A stretch of 55,388 bases of DNA from Planctomycetota bacterium (GCA_022570935.1 JACZYU010000001.1:1-55388), one strand, 5' to 3'. Numbered from the stretch's first letter, positions 18,128-27,610 are shown. The notes: generated by a model from the letters alone, not told the origin. Made by a program: numbers and translations.

Positions 18128-18763
18128 TTGGAATGGTTAATGGGCGGAGGCCCTATAATGATACCTTTGTTTATTTGTTCTATCCTGGCGCTCGCTGTTA
18201 TCCTGGAGCGTGCTATAAGCCTCAGGAGGAGCAGAGTTATAAAGCCGGAACTAATCTACATAATTAATGTGATTAAGGGTCCAAAGGATATCCAGACAGT
18301 AATTAACAGATGCGATATTATAAAAGGGCCATTTTCAAATATAATCAAGCGCACAATCTCCAATACCCATTTGTCAAGAGAGGAAAAGGTGCTGGATATT
18401 CAGGTGGCAGGAAGGCAGGAGGCCAGAAACCTGGAGAGAATGTTAATAGTGTTGGAGGTTATTACGGCAATTACTCCTCTCCTTGGATTACTGGGAACGG
18501 TACTTGGTATGAGCCAGGTCTTTGATGTGATAGCAGAGGTCGGATTGGGACAGACAAAAGCTTTTTCCGGTGGAATAGCACAAGCCCTCAGGACTACCAT
18601 AATTGGACTGGGGGTGGCAATACCATCTTTAATAGCGTACACTAGTTTTGACAGGAAAGTTGATAACCTGGTACTGGAGATGGAGAAATACTCAATGTCA
18701 CTCTTGAACAGGATCTATTCTACAAGGGAAGCTGGGAATAACATGAGTCCCGAGAAGGAATAA
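18128..18763 (+). CDS. exbB: ExbB/TolQ proton channel
   Basis: The 211-residue protein has three membrane helices and the MotA/TolQ/ExbB core: IPLFICSILALAVILERA first, then ITAITPLLGLLGTVLGMSQ and GGIAQALRTTIIGLGVAIPS. It forms the stator pentamer with ExbD and uses the proton gradient to power the adjacent TonB/TolA-like protein. The start is TTG 18128, seven bases after GGAGG (18116-18120). The gene lies 15 bases after the transducer gene. Confidence 0.88.
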   Translation: MEWLMGGGPIMIPLFICSILALAVILERAISLRRSRVIKPELIYIINVIKGPKDIQTVINRCDIIKGPFSNIIKRTISNTHLSREEKVLDIQVAGRQEARNLERMLIVLEVITAITPLLGLLGTVLGMSQVFDVIAEVGLGQTKAFSGGIAQALRTTIIGLGVAIPSLIAYTSFDRKVDNLVLEMEKYSMSLLNRIYSTREAGNNMSPEKE

Positions 18764-18765
18764 CT

Positions 18766-19179
18766 ATGCAATTTCGTGCAAAACGAAATATAAAACCGTT
18801 AATAAATATTGCTTCTTTAGTGGATGTACTTTTTTTGCTTTTAATATTCTTTATGGTTACCTCTGCATTTGTAGAACAACCGAATATTAAATTGGAATTA
18901 CCTTCCACCAGGCATTCCGAAATAAGTAAGATAGAGAATATGGTATTAACCATAGCTCGAGATGGGGCATTATTTTTACAAGACAGGCCGGTTGAAAAAA
19001 AAAACCTCGAAAAAGAACTCAGAAGAATAATTTTAGACACTGGCGATGAGGTGCTGGTGTTGAAGGCTGATAGATTCGTGCCTTACGGTGTAGTGATTGA
19101 TATTATGGATACAGTTAAATGGGCAGGTTTTAAAAGGATAATTGCCCCGACAATAATGGAAGAAGAATCGGGGAAATAG
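18766..19179 (+). CDS. exbD: ExbD/TolR biopolymer transport protein
   Basis: The 137-residue protein has the ExbD arrangement. A short cytoplasmic N-terminus leads to a single helix (INIASLVDVLFLLLIFFMVT) with the proton-carrying aspartate in LVDVLF. A periplasmic domain with TIARDGALFLQDRPV and a VVIDIMDTVKWAG helix follows. It is two bases downstream of exbB and completes the motor. The IS110-family element begins about 75 bases after its stop and may have separated it from former downstream genes. Confidence 0.88.
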   Translation: MQFRAKRNIKPLINIASLVDVLFLLLIFFMVTSAFVEQPNIKLELPSTRHSEISKIENMVLTIARDGALFLQDRPVEKKNLEKELRRIILDTGDEVLVLKADRFVPYGVVIDIMDTVKWAGFKRIIAPTIMEEESGK

Positions 19180-19325
19180 TAACAAAAAATGTAATAGTTC
19201 ACCGCAAAGCTTGCTATATTGCAGAAAGTAAATAGTTCTTATAATAAATAGGCTATACTCTTTCTTTTGATTTTAAGTAATCGAGCAATTTGGTTTAACT
19301 TAAAACTTAAGAAAGGAGCATAGCC

Positions 19326-20585
19326 ATGAGAGATATTGAAACAAAAAAAGTTAGGGCAATCAATAAGGAAACACTTATTGTAACCGTAGACATTAGCAAA
19401 GTAACGAATTTTGGGTATTGTCGATGCCCAAATGGAAAAGATGTTAAGCCCTTCAGTTTTATGAACAATGCCCTGGGATTCAATGCTTTTTGGGATATAA
19501 TTATGAAGACAAAAAAAACTCATGACCTCAAAGATGTTGTATTTGGTTTTGAACCTACAGGGCCTTACGGAGAACCGCTTACTCATTTTATGAAAAAGAA
19601 GAAGGCAAAGCTTGTCCAGATAAATCCTATGCATACCAAGAGAGTTAAGGAGCTTGAAGGTAATTCTCCAAACAAGACAGACCAGAAAGATCCCAAGGTT
19701 ATAGCCGACATCATAGAACTTGGCCATGCACTGACGGTAGTTCTGCCGGAAGGTAGTGCCGCAGAACTCAGAAAGCTTACGCATGCCAGGGAGAGGGCAA
19801 TGCAGAGACGAACAGCAATTTTTAATCAACTCCAGGATTTGGTCTATGTTATATTTCCAGAGTTTTCTCAAGTATTTAAGGACGTTAAGACCAAGAGTGC
19901 AAGATTTATTCTGGAGAGCTGTCCAACACCTGAGGATATTGTAAAATACAAGCTTAAAAACCTGACTACAACCCTTAGAAAAGTAAGCCGTGGTAAACTT
20001 GGAGAAGAACGAGCCAGAGAGCTTTATGCGGCGGCAAAGACGTCTGTAGGCACAAGAGAAGGTCGTCAAAGCGTACTGTTTGAGGTCAAAGAGATATTGT
20101 CTATAATTGAAACTACTGAACATTTTGTTGCAGAGATTGAGAAAGAGATGAGTCGTCATCTTGAAAAGATACCTTACAGTAGATTTATGCTCACAATAAA
20201 GGGCGTCGGAGACATAACAGCAGCCGGGCTTATAGGCGAGGTTGGTGATTTCAGGGAGTACAACACTATTTCCGAAATGTTGAAGTTCTCTGGTCTGGAT
20301 CTTTTTGAGATTAGTTCCGGAAGGCACAAGGGGCAACGACGTATTTCCAAAAGAGGCAGATCGCTTATGAGAAAGCTTCTGTTTTTTGCGGCTATCAACA
20401 CTGTTCGTAAGGGAGGGGTAATGCATGAATACTATCAGGGTTGTCTTACGAGAGGGATGTTGAAGATGAAAGCCTTGATAGCCGTATCTAGAAAACTTCT
20501 CGGAGTTATATTTGCACTTGTACGTGATCATAGTGAATATATAGAAGATTATGCTGAAAAACATGAGCTTAAAAAAGCTGCTTAA
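19326..20585 (+). CDS. IS110-family transposase (DEDD recombinase)
   Basis: The 419-residue protein has the N-terminal RuvC-like domain with the acidic residues in VTVDISK, FGFEPTGPYG and TDQKDPKVIADI. A coiled middle region and the C-terminal transposase_20 domain follow (IKGVGDITAAGLIGEVGDF, then the segment with KGQRRISKRGRSLMRKLLF). The RISKRG region lies in the catalytic-serine part of this family. The gene is intact, with the ribosome site GAAAGGAG just before the ATG, so the element may still be active. IS110 enzymes are guided by an element-encoded bridge RNA that pairs with donor and target DNA. Confidence 0.92.
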   Translation: MRDIETKKVRAINKETLIVTVDISKVTNFGYCRCPNGKDVKPFSFMNNALGFNAFWDIIMKTKKTHDLKDVVFGFEPTGPYGEPLTHFMKKKKAKLVQINPMHTKRVKELEGNSPNKTDQKDPKVIADIIELGHALTVVLPEGSAAELRKLTHARERAMQRRTAIFNQLQDLVYVIFPEFSQVFKDVKTKSARFILESCPTPEDIVKYKLKNLTTTLRKVSRGKLGEERARELYAAAKTSVGTREGRQSVLFEVKEILSIIETTEHFVAEIEKEMSRHLEKIPYSRFMLTIKGVGDITAAGLIGEVGDFREYNTISEMLKFSGLDLFEISSGRHKGQRRISKRGRSLMRKLLFFAAINTVRKGGVMHEYYQGCLTRGMLKMKALIAVSRKLLGVIFALVRDHSEYIEDYAEKHELKKAA

Positions 20586-20599
20586 ATTGAAATATTAAC

Positions 20600-20785
20600 A
20601 TTAGTGTGTAAGCGGGAATGATTATCATTTGCGCCATTAAGGCGACTTAGTCGACCTTCACGCGAAGTATAAATAACTTTCCGGCTTACACCTTAGCTCC
20701 AATAAAGCAAGGTCAGGGCTCTTTAGAGACCCTCTAATTACCAGAGTTGGGCAAGGTGTCACACTTAAGATAGTACAAAAACAAA
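20600..20785 (+). ncRNA. Candidate bridge RNA of the IS110-family element
   Basis: The region after the transposase contains several small stems in series. CGCC/GGCG has a five-base loop near 20631-20643; GGG-CTCT/AGAG-CCC is near 20716-20732; CTCT/AGAG with an AATTACC loop is near 20733-20747. Together with the element's layout this resembles the multi-loop guide RNA of IS110 elements. Guide loops matching the flanking target were not established by eye. The call rests on position and local structure only. Confidence 0.35.
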
Positions 20786-20799
20786 TTTGAAGTAGTATA

Positions 20800-21101
20800 G
20801 GAAAATCGTCGATTATTGCTAACTCCTGTCGGGCTACGCCCTCCTTCCGTTAGCAACAATCCTCAAACAATAACAGACTAAAATATGTTATAAAAACACT
20901 TGACTAGAATAAACCAGGCGCAAAGCTCGCAAAGGAAAACTTCCTGCGGGTTCAATTTTGCAAATTGAACCTGATAGTTTTAATCGCAAAACGGTTTGTA
21001 TGATTTTAAAATATTTAGGTTCAGGTTTCAAACCTGAACCCGCAATGTAGTGAATATCATTGGAGTTTAATTACAACTAATAAGGGAAAGGAGTATGTGA
21101 T
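20800..21101. other. Intergenic after the IS element
   Basis: The stretch contains an inverted repeat GCTAAC...GTTAGC (about 20818-20855) with a GGGCTACGCCC core. Further on are copies of the words GGTTC and GAACC, forming a weak palindrome near 20948-21045. No gene is seen. Confidence 0.4.
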
Positions 21102-21893
21102 TTGTTGAGTAGTAACTTTAAGGATCTAATTGGGATAATGGAAAAGCTCAGGAGTGATGAAGGATGTCCCTGGGACAAAGAGCAGACGCACGAGTCGCTG
21201 AAATCCTGTTTGATTGAGGAGGTTTATGAGATAGTTGATGCAGTAGACTCAAGAGATCCGGAGCAGTTAAAAGAAGAACTTGCAGATCTGTTCTTTCTGA
21301 TAATATTTTATTGTAAAGTAGCCGATGACAGTAAAAACTTTGATATTAATAATGTCCTGGAAGTTTGTTTAGATAAAATGACGAGAAGGCATCCTCATGT
21401 TTTTGGTGATAAAACGGTTGATGATGCAAGCGAAGCCTTGACCCAATGGAACGAAATAAAGAAACAGGAAGCAGATGCAAAGCAAGGCGGCAAAACTATT
21501 AAGAATAAATCAATCGTGGATAATATTCCAAAGCATTTGCCGGCGCTACAAAAGGCACAAAAGATTCAAAAGAAAGTTGCACGAGTAGGCTTTGATTGGG
21601 AAGTAATTGAGGATGTTATAGCAAAGGTTCATGAAGAGTTAGAGGAGGTCAAGGATGCAATCAACAATAATGAAAGAGAGCAGATAGCTGAAGAGATTGG
21701 TGATTTACTGTTTGCGACGGTGAACCTTTCGAGATTTCTTAAACTGGATTCGGAAGATTTATTACGGAAAAGCATATCCAAATTTATAGGTAGGTTTAAG
21801 AAGGTAGAGATGCAAATTGCTGATGCAGGGAAAAAAATAGAAGAATGTTCTTTAAAAGAATTAGATGATATCTGGAATAAAATAAAAATTTAG
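21102..21893 (+). CDS. mazG: MazG nucleoside triphosphate pyrophosphohydrolase
   Basis: The 263-residue protein has the duplicated MazG fold. The N-terminal repeat starts with LRSDEGCPWDKEQTHESLK and its metal-binding EEVYEIVDAV helix; LKEELADLFFLIIFY follows. The C-terminal repeat has EELEEVKDAI and EEIGDLLFATVNLSRF. The enzyme hydrolyses (d)NTPs to monophosphates and can clean damaged nucleotides or lower ppGpp levels. The length is normal. The start is TTG 21102, about eight bases after GGGAAAGGAG; the equally good TTG at 21105 cannot be excluded. Confidence 0.92.
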   Translation: MLSSNFKDLIGIMEKLRSDEGCPWDKEQTHESLKSCLIEEVYEIVDAVDSRDPEQLKEELADLFFLIIFYCKVADDSKNFDINNVLEVCLDKMTRRHPHVFGDKTVDDASEALTQWNEIKKQEADAKQGGKTIKNKSIVDNIPKHLPALQKAQKIQKKVARVGFDWEVIEDVIAKVHEELEEVKDAINNNEREQIAEEIGDLLFATVNLSRFLKLDSEDLLRKSISKFIGRFKKVEMQIADAGKKIEECSLKELDDIWNKIKI

Positions 21894-22257
21894 TTGTCAA
21901 TCACGGCGTGTGTAGCTATTTCATTGAAAAGGTAAAATGCCCTTGTTCATATTATCTGCATAATTTTGTTGACTTTCTGGGGGATACTGCAATATAATTC
22001 GCATCAAACAGGGGGGGGAGGTATTTGTTGTTCTGGCTGCGATCTGGATTGGCTAAAACTCTACGCAATTACCATATTCTTGATTTAATATGGTAAGCCT
22101 TGGTTGTGTAGTTCTTTAGGTGAGATTCTTTTTTTGTGCATGGCAGATATACGCCAGAATCTTCAAGGGTTCAAAATAATAGTATAATTCTTAAATATGT
22201 AGTAAGTAGTTCTATCCATGAGTGTTACAGATGTCTCCTTTTGTTGTTTTTGCGTTT
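21894..22257. other. Intergenic before the amt promoter
   Basis: A run of eight to nine G residues (about 22010-22020) and a short inverted repeat around TACCATATTC / AATATGGTA (22070-22093) are visible. No gene is convincing; the small frame at 22136-22393 covers the promoter and has no family resemblance. Confidence 0.4.
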
Positions 22258-22272
22258 TGGTATATCCGTTGC
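22258..22272 (+). promoter_or_regulatory. Sigma-54-like promoter of the first amt gene
   Basis: TTGGTATATCCGTTGCTA has GG at 22259-22260 and GC at 22271-22272 with ten bases between, and a full TTGC -12 box. The start would be near 22284, giving a leader of about 310 bases. It closely resembles the site at 24912. Confidence 0.6.
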
Positions 22273-22596
22273 TAAGTATGTCTTAATTGATTTTGTTTTT
22301 TGTGCGTTAATATTTATATATATTTATAATAAGGTTGTTATAAACTTTATCTTATCGTACGTTTGCAAATGGATATGCAAATTCCTAATATAACTATCCG
22401 CAAGAAATATTCCTTCCATAAATTATTGTCTTTAGCATCTATATCTATCCCGGTGGGAAACGTCTATTTTTCTTTTATTGATATAATCGAAAGATGATTT
22501 AGTATTATGCAAAGCAATTTAATCAGTCTGTATGTTTTAGCTTAGTTTACTTTATTTCTAACAATAAGGAACAAGAAACAGAAAGGAGGGAAGTAC

Positions 22597-23985
22597 ATGC
22601 ATTTTAAACCAAAAAATGTAATGTGGCTTCTGTTGGTTACAGTAGCTGCTGTTTTTCTATGCTTTGGTATGTCAGAGGCAGCAGATCCCACAGGTGACAA
22701 GACTTTTGCGTTGGACATCAGGGGTATTAGCATGTCCAATAACTTTACGTGGATTCTTGTATGTGGTTTTGTGATATGGTTCATGCAGGTAGGTTTTGCA
22801 CTGTTAGGTGGTTTATTACCAGCCAAGAATATGCTCAGCTACATGACTCACTGCTTTATAGCCACAACACTCGGAGTTATTATATACTGGTTTGTTGGCT
22901 TTGGAGTGATGTTTGGTGGATTTGAATTCCTGGGGCAGCATATAGGAAAAGGGAATTCTTTCATGGGTTTGAGTGGTTTTATGCTTCTGGGTGAGGCGTA
23001 CGACGTTAGGACAATATTATTGTTTGTATTTATGGCATGTGTAGCAACATTTGTAGGTAGTATAATTGCCGGTGCGATTGCGGAGAGGATGAAGCTTTGT
23101 TCCTATATACTTATGTTTTTCTTCGTATACATCTTTATTTATCCTGTATATGGACATTGGGTATGGGGAGAAGGATGGCTGTGGAACCTGCCATATGGTG
23201 CTGGAATGAGAGACTTTGCAGGATCAGGAGTGGTTCATGCAATTGGCGGAACTGTTGGTTTTGTTGGTGCATGGTTTCTGGGGCCAAGAGCCGGCAAGTA
23301 TAATGAGGATGGTTCATCTAATACCATTCCTGGTCATAATGTAGGGTATATGATTATAGGTACAATAATCCTTGCATTCGGTTGGTTGTTTTATGATGCC
23401 GGAAGTACATTGGCCGCAGGCGACTTGAGAATGTCTGTAATAGCTGCGAATACAGCACTTGCCGGATCAATTGGAGCTGTTACGGTACTTTTTCTTACTT
23501 ACTTGTTATCGGGCCATACAGATATTGGTGAAGCCTGTAATGGTGCTCTGGCCGGGTTTGTTGCGATTTCAGCGCCATGTGCATATGTCGCACCCTGGGC
23601 GGCAGTTCTAATAGGATTACTGGGTGCCGTATTATATCTGATTTCTGCCTGGATTATCGGAAACAAATTTAAAATTGACGATCCACTTGGTGCATGTTCA
23701 GTTCATGGTGCCAATGGATTCTGGGGGTTGATTGCCCTGGGTATCTTTGCTGATGGTTCGTATGGCGGAGTTTACGGTGTGATAACCGGGCATTACGGAC
23801 AGTTAGCTTCACAGATTATTGGAGCCGTAGTTGCATTTGTATGGGCTGGTGGACTAGCCTTTGTACTGTTCAAACTGATCGGTGGCAAAAATAGCCATTC
23901 AAAGATGAGGGTGTCTGAAGATGCTGAGAAAGAGGGGCTTGACGTACACATTCATGGTACTGCATGTTACCCTGAACAATCATAA
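22597..23985 (+). CDS. amt: Ammonium transporter Amt-A
   Basis: The 462-residue protein begins with a signal peptide (hydrophobic stretch about 8-25, then SEAAD) and has eleven membrane helices of the Amt/MEP/Rh fold. The pore histidines are in SGVVHAIGG and SVHGANG, and the helix-5 signature DFAGSG is intact. The N-terminal helix reads WFMQVGFALLGG, a pattern shared with three other Amt genes here. The tail ends GLDVHIHGTACYP instead of the GLDLTQHGE.AY of Amt-B, which may alter its contact with PII. The sigma-54-like promoter at 22258 and a terminator at 24087 make it a single-gene unit. The ribosome site is GAAAGGAGG. Confidence 0.93.
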   Translation: MHFKPKNVMWLLLVTVAAVFLCFGMSEAADPTGDKTFALDIRGISMSNNFTWILVCGFVIWFMQVGFALLGGLLPAKNMLSYMTHCFIATTLGVIIYWFVGFGVMFGGFEFLGQHIGKGNSFMGLSGFMLLGEAYDVRTILLFVFMACVATFVGSIIAGAIAERMKLCSYILMFFFVYIFIYPVYGHWVWGEGWLWNLPYGAGMRDFAGSGVVHAIGGTVGFVGAWFLGPRAGKYNEDGSSNTIPGHNVGYMIIGTIILAFGWLFYDAGSTLAAGDLRMSVIAANTALAGSIGAVTVLFLTYLLSGHTDIGEACNGALAGFVAISAPCAYVAPWAAVLIGLLGAVLYLISAWIIGNKFKIDDPLGACSVHGANGFWGLIALGIFADGSYGGVYGVITGHYGQLASQIIGAVVAFVWAGGLAFVLFKLIGGKNSHSKMRVSEDAEKEGLDVHIHGTACYPEQS

Positions 23986-24086
23986 GATGTAGACGCTTGC
24001 TACGTAGCATCAGCAGAAAACGTAGCAAAGTAATCTCTTATAAGTATTAAACTATCTGTGCCCAACAGAACAGTGGGGTAGGGCAG

Positions 24087-24130
24087 GTAGTCGCCCGTCA
24101 GTTGTGGCGGGCGACTACAACAGATTTTTT
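24087..24130 (+). terminator. Rho-independent terminator after Amt-A
   Basis: A perfect 11-base stem (GTAGTCGCCCG / CGGGCGACTAC) with a ten-base loop is followed after a few bases by six T residues (24125-24130). It lies about 100 bases after the amt stop. Confidence 0.75.
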
Positions 24131-24911
24131 GTGATTAAACAGAGTCGGTCCAAATCCTGATAGTTGTTTGACACTTGAGTGTCAGAGCTTTGAATATTGC
24201 GAGTTTTTTTTAGTTTGTTTTCGGTATTTCTCTCAAGTCAGGTTTTATACTGATATTTTGAAGAATACTGCGTTCCTGCCTTTTAAAGAAGCTTAAAAAA
24301 CAAAAATAGCGGTATAATTTATTATATTATATTTTTGAGATTTAAGATACACACACATACTTACCTGAAGAATTATTACATTTATATTGAGATGCGTTGC
24401 CAGTCCTGATAGAGGTAACTAAACAGACAAAGTAAATGTCATGTCAAGCCTGTCGCCTGAGGACGACCCTGTGGGCCAGCTTCAAGATCCGCCCCTGGCG
24501 GGAGGACGACCCTTGTGAAGCAGTCCCAGATCTGACTCGGCCGGGAGAGGTCGTGCCCGAGGCAGATTCGCATTTTGTGAAGAATACTTGTTTTGAATAG
24601 AATAACATTAGGGTGACTCTGCCTCTATTCCCAACATTTTACTTTTCAAGAAATGAAGATTCTGAATGTATACACACAATAATTTTGTGAGAAATAGGTT
24701 TAAATTAGCTAAAATTTCAATCTTTTATCAAATATCTGCCTGCCAGTTATAAGTGTTGTTGTAGTAAGGATATAGAAGTGGCGGATTTTCGAGTGGCTAA
24801 TATGCACCATAAAATCAATCATTTCGAGTTGCGGCGTATATCATGCAATATTGTCGTAAGTGGTGGTTGCGACAGTATATATAGCTATATTTATTCTTAA
24901 GATATATGTTT
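24131..24911. repeat. Intergenic with a tandem C-module block
   Basis: At 24454-24550 two degenerate C modules stand in tandem (the first with CCTGAGGACGACCCTGTGGG, the second with GGAGGACGACCCTTGTG), ending in ACTCGGCCGGGA. Relatives are at 11095 and, inverted, at 29299-29350. The rest of the stretch is AT-rich with no recognisable gene. Confidence 0.55.
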
Positions 24912-24926
24912 TGGTATATGTATTGC
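24912..24926 (+). promoter_or_regulatory. Sigma-54-like promoter of the orphan unit
   Basis: TTGGTATATGTATTGCTT has GG at 24913-24914 and GC at 24925-24926. It shares eleven consecutive bases' pattern with the Amt-A promoter (TTGGTATAT...TTGCT). Transcription would start near 24938. Confidence 0.55.
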
Positions 24927-25019
24927 TTTAAACAACGCATTATAAGAGATACATTTAGTTTTAGAACGAAATTTGATTGATATTTTTATACTGAATAGAC
25001 CTTTAAACCGAGTATTTTA

Positions 25020-25445
25020 ATGCAGCTTAATAAAGTAGACTTGATGTCGCTTAATAACTTGGACTTGCAAACTAATACATTTTCGTATGTTAAACCTTCG
25101 CCAATATTATCTGCTTTAGAAGGTAATAACGGGCTGTTCTTTACGGGGTATAACGGTATACTTACAAACAACAGTAACAGGGGTGCAAGGAACTTTTGTT
25201 TACTTCTGATGGTCTATATACATTGCTTTTGTTTACCAATATTTTCTTTTGTTACAAATGTTTTCAGTGGATATGGAGAAAGTATTAGAAATGAACATAG
25301 TGAAAGGGCATATTTTGGGAATATAGAAAATGTTTCTTTTAAGAAGGATAAAGACTTTCTTTTTAAACTGTTTTTTTCATTTAGAGAGCAAGTAGAATAT
25401 ACTATCTTAACAAGAAATTTATATCATAAGGCCGTGAATCAATAG
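25020..25445 (+). CDS. Orphan small membrane protein ORF (141 codons)
   Basis: This frame lies between a sigma-54-like promoter and a perfect terminator, and its stop codon sits inside the terminator stem. It has a polar N-terminus, one strongly hydrophobic segment (about residues 57-83, LLLMVYIHCFCLPIFSFV) and a charged C-terminus. No family is recognised. No clear ribosome site precedes ATG 25020, so the transcript may instead be a regulatory RNA of about 530 bases whose open frame is accidental. Its place between Amt-A and the PII-Amt operon suggests a role in nitrogen control. Confidence 0.4.
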   Translation: MQLNKVDLMSLNNLDLQTNTFSYVKPSPILSALEGNNGLFFTGYNGILTNNSNRGARNFCLLLMVYIHCFCLPIFSFVTNVFSGYGESIRNEHSERAYFGNIENVSFKKDKDFLFKLFFSFREQVEYTILTRNLYHKAVNQ

Positions 25446-25471
25446 CGAAACTATTGATTCACGGTTTTTTT
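25432..25471 (+). terminator. Strong rho-independent terminator
   Basis: A perfect 14-base stem (CCGTGAATCAATAG and its complement) closes on a five-base CGAAA loop and is followed by seven T residues. It ends the orphan transcript. Confidence 0.9.
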
Positions 25472-25579
25472 GTTGCTGATTTTTAAAGCTGTTAGGTGGT
25501 GAGGAATTTAGACAAAGTATAATAGTCATAATTCTATGTGCCCAACTGCGTCTTCAGCCTCTGGACGAGCCGTTCGGGC

Positions 25580-25594
25580 AGGTTTTCAGTATGC
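25580..25594 (+). promoter_or_regulatory. Weak sigma-54-like site before PII-Amt-B
   Basis: AGGTTTTCAGTATGCAG has GG at 25581-25582 and GC at 25593-25594, but the -24 box is poor. It is the only candidate found between the terminator and the PII gene at 25708. Confidence 0.3.
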
Positions 25595-25695
25595 AGAGAA
25601 GAGGTAAGAGTTATTAACTGGAAGAAGGGGGGTGTTATATATCGATTGTTCTGCAGGAAACTTATATTGTTCTTTTATTATTTTATGGTTTATAG

Positions 25696-26046
<351 letters not shown>

Positions 26047-26146
26047 ATATTTTTCATTTCATATGGATCATATGATAATGGAAATTAACTTTTTACCTAT
26101 TTGCATAAATTATGTAAATGTTTATCAGCAAAAGGAGGTTACGCGA

Positions 26147-27478
26147 ATGAGAAAATTTAGTTATATTTTCATCTTGATGTTTGTTCTGATGATAGTTTCA
26201 TCCCAAATGGCATGGGCAGAAGACGTTGTTGATACGGGTGACAATGCCTGGATACTCACATCTTCAGCCCTGGTACTCCTCATGACACCCGGCCTGGCAT
26301 TCTTTTATGGCGGGATGTCTTCCGTTAAAAACATAAATAATATGATTTTTATGGTATTTATGTGTATTGCCATAGTCAGTGTTCAGTGGGTATTCTGGGG
26401 ATATACCATTTCTTTTGGTCCTGATATTGGAGGTTTTTTTGGCGGTCTTAGTGAGGCAGGTTTGCATGGTATAACACCTGATTCAGTCTCGGGTACTATA
26501 TCTACATACACTTTTGTAGCGTTCCAGGCAACTTTTGCCATTATTACGGTAGGTCTTATATTAGGTTCCGTTGAGGGACGTATGAAGTTTGGTTCATGTT
26601 TAGTGTTTATTGTACTTTGGGCAACTTTCGTATATGATCCTGTATGCCATTGGGTATGGGGCGGTGGATGGGCCGGTAACATGGGAATACTCGACTTTGC
26701 CGGTGGAACGGTTGTCCACATAAACTCAGGAGCTGCTGCACTTGCCCTTGTCTTAATGCTTGGGAGGCGTAAGAGTGCAAACATAAGGCCTCCTGCTAAC
26801 GTTCCAATGGTAGCCCTTGGCGCCAGCTTGTTGTGGTTTGGTTGGTTCGGGTTTAATGCCGGCAGTGAGTTGGCTGCTGATGGCAGGGCGGCATTTGCTT
26901 GGGTTATTACGAATACTGCGGCTGCGACTGCTTGTTTCACATGGGTAATGTGCGAATGGATTCATCGTGGAAAACCGACATTACTTGGCGCTGCTTCCGG
27001 AGCAGTTGCCGGTCTTGTTGCCGTAACACCGGCATCCGGTTTTATTGGACCCCTTGGTTCTGTACAGTTAGGAATTATGGCCGGGGTAGGCTGCTACTTT
27101 GCTTGTGTTAAGCTGAAAGCTGCTCTTGGTTATGATGATGCACTGGACGTTGTAGGTGTACACGGAATCGGTGGAACGATAGGCGCATTAGCCACTGGAC
27201 TTTATTGTACCAAGATGGTAATGGGGCCTGATGGTGTTGATGGCTTATTCATTGGATGGGGTGCTGAAGGTTTTAGGCAAATGGGTTTACAGATTATAGG
27301 TATCTCGGCTACATGGGGTTATGCGTTTGCTATGACTATAATTATTGCTTTGATTCTTAAATACACTATGGGATTAAGGACCACAGAAGAACAAGAGAAT
27401 ACAGGACTGGATCTCACACAACACGGAGAAGCAGCTTACCACTTAGAATTAGAAGCCGTAAGTACACTGAAGGAATAA
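26147..27478 (+). CDS. amtB: Ammonium transporter Amt-B (canonical AmtB type)
   Basis: The 443-residue protein has a signal peptide (cut near MAWAEDV) and the classical AmtB signatures. These are TPGLAFFYGGM in helix 1, CHWVWGGGW and DFAGGTVVH with the first pore histidine, GFNAGSELAADG, and GVHGIGGTIGAL with the second. The tail GLDLTQHGEAAYHLE matches the PII-binding C-terminus of AmtB. It is the only one of six Amt proteins here with this full canonical form. ATG 26147 is preceded by AAAGGAGG; an in-frame ATG at 26063 would add a non-signal extension. It forms a unit with the upstream PII and ends at a strong terminator. Confidence 0.95.
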   Translation: MRKFSYIFILMFVLMIVSSQMAWAEDVVDTGDNAWILTSSALVLLMTPGLAFFYGGMSSVKNINNMIFMVFMCIAIVSVQWVFWGYTISFGPDIGGFFGGLSEAGLHGITPDSVSGTISTYTFVAFQATFAIITVGLILGSVEGRMKFGSCLVFIVLWATFVYDPVCHWVWGGGWAGNMGILDFAGGTVVHINSGAAALALVLMLGRRKSANIRPPANVPMVALGASLLWFGWFGFNAGSELAADGRAAFAWVITNTAAATACFTWVMCEWIHRGKPTLLGAASGAVAGLVAVTPASGFIGPLGSVQLGIMAGVGCYFACVKLKAALGYDDALDVVGVHGIGGTIGALATGLYCTKMVMGPDGVDGLFIGWGAEGFRQMGLQIIGISATWGYAFAMTIIIALILKYTMGLRTTEEQENTGLDLTQHGEAAYHLELEAVSTLKE

Positions 27479-27564
27479 GTGTGTTCTTGGTTAAGGTGTT
27501 AATGTAAAAGTGTCCTGATTCTTGCTTGAGTTGTTAGTGAAAGCGAGATGTAGTGTGAAGTTAA

Positions 27565-27610
27565 GGGGCGTTGACTATTCTTTTATGATAGTCAATGCCC
27601 CTGTTTTTTT
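27565..27610 (+). terminator. Rho-independent terminator after Amt-B
   Basis: A 14-pair stem (GGGGCGTTGACTAT with ATAGTCAATGCCCC, one G-T pair) is followed by a T tract at 27603-27610. It lies about 90 bases past the amtB stop. Confidence 0.85.

Larger units (their letters stand above)
19254..20799 (+). mobile_element. IS110-family element (IS1111-like layout)
   Basis: The element is delimited tentatively by subterminal inverted repeats, TATACTCTTTC at 19254-19264 and GAAGTAGTATA at 20789-20799 (9 of 11 positions match). It holds one transposase gene with about 60 bases of leader and about 215 bases of structured sequence after the gene. IS110 elements use a DEDD recombinase and usually lack terminal inverted repeats; a subterminal pair and a long 3' non-coding end are features of the IS1111 subgroup. 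The outer boundaries may extend slightly beyond these points. Confidence 0.65.

Noticed and set aside
19239-20564. Long minus-strand frame of 441 codons opposite the transposase
   Set aside because: It is the shadow of the IS110 transposase; composition and lack of motifs show it is not a gene.
22136-22393. 85-codon frame upstream of Amt-A
   Set aside because: It overlaps the sigma-54-like promoter, is AT-rich with random composition and lacks a ribosome site.
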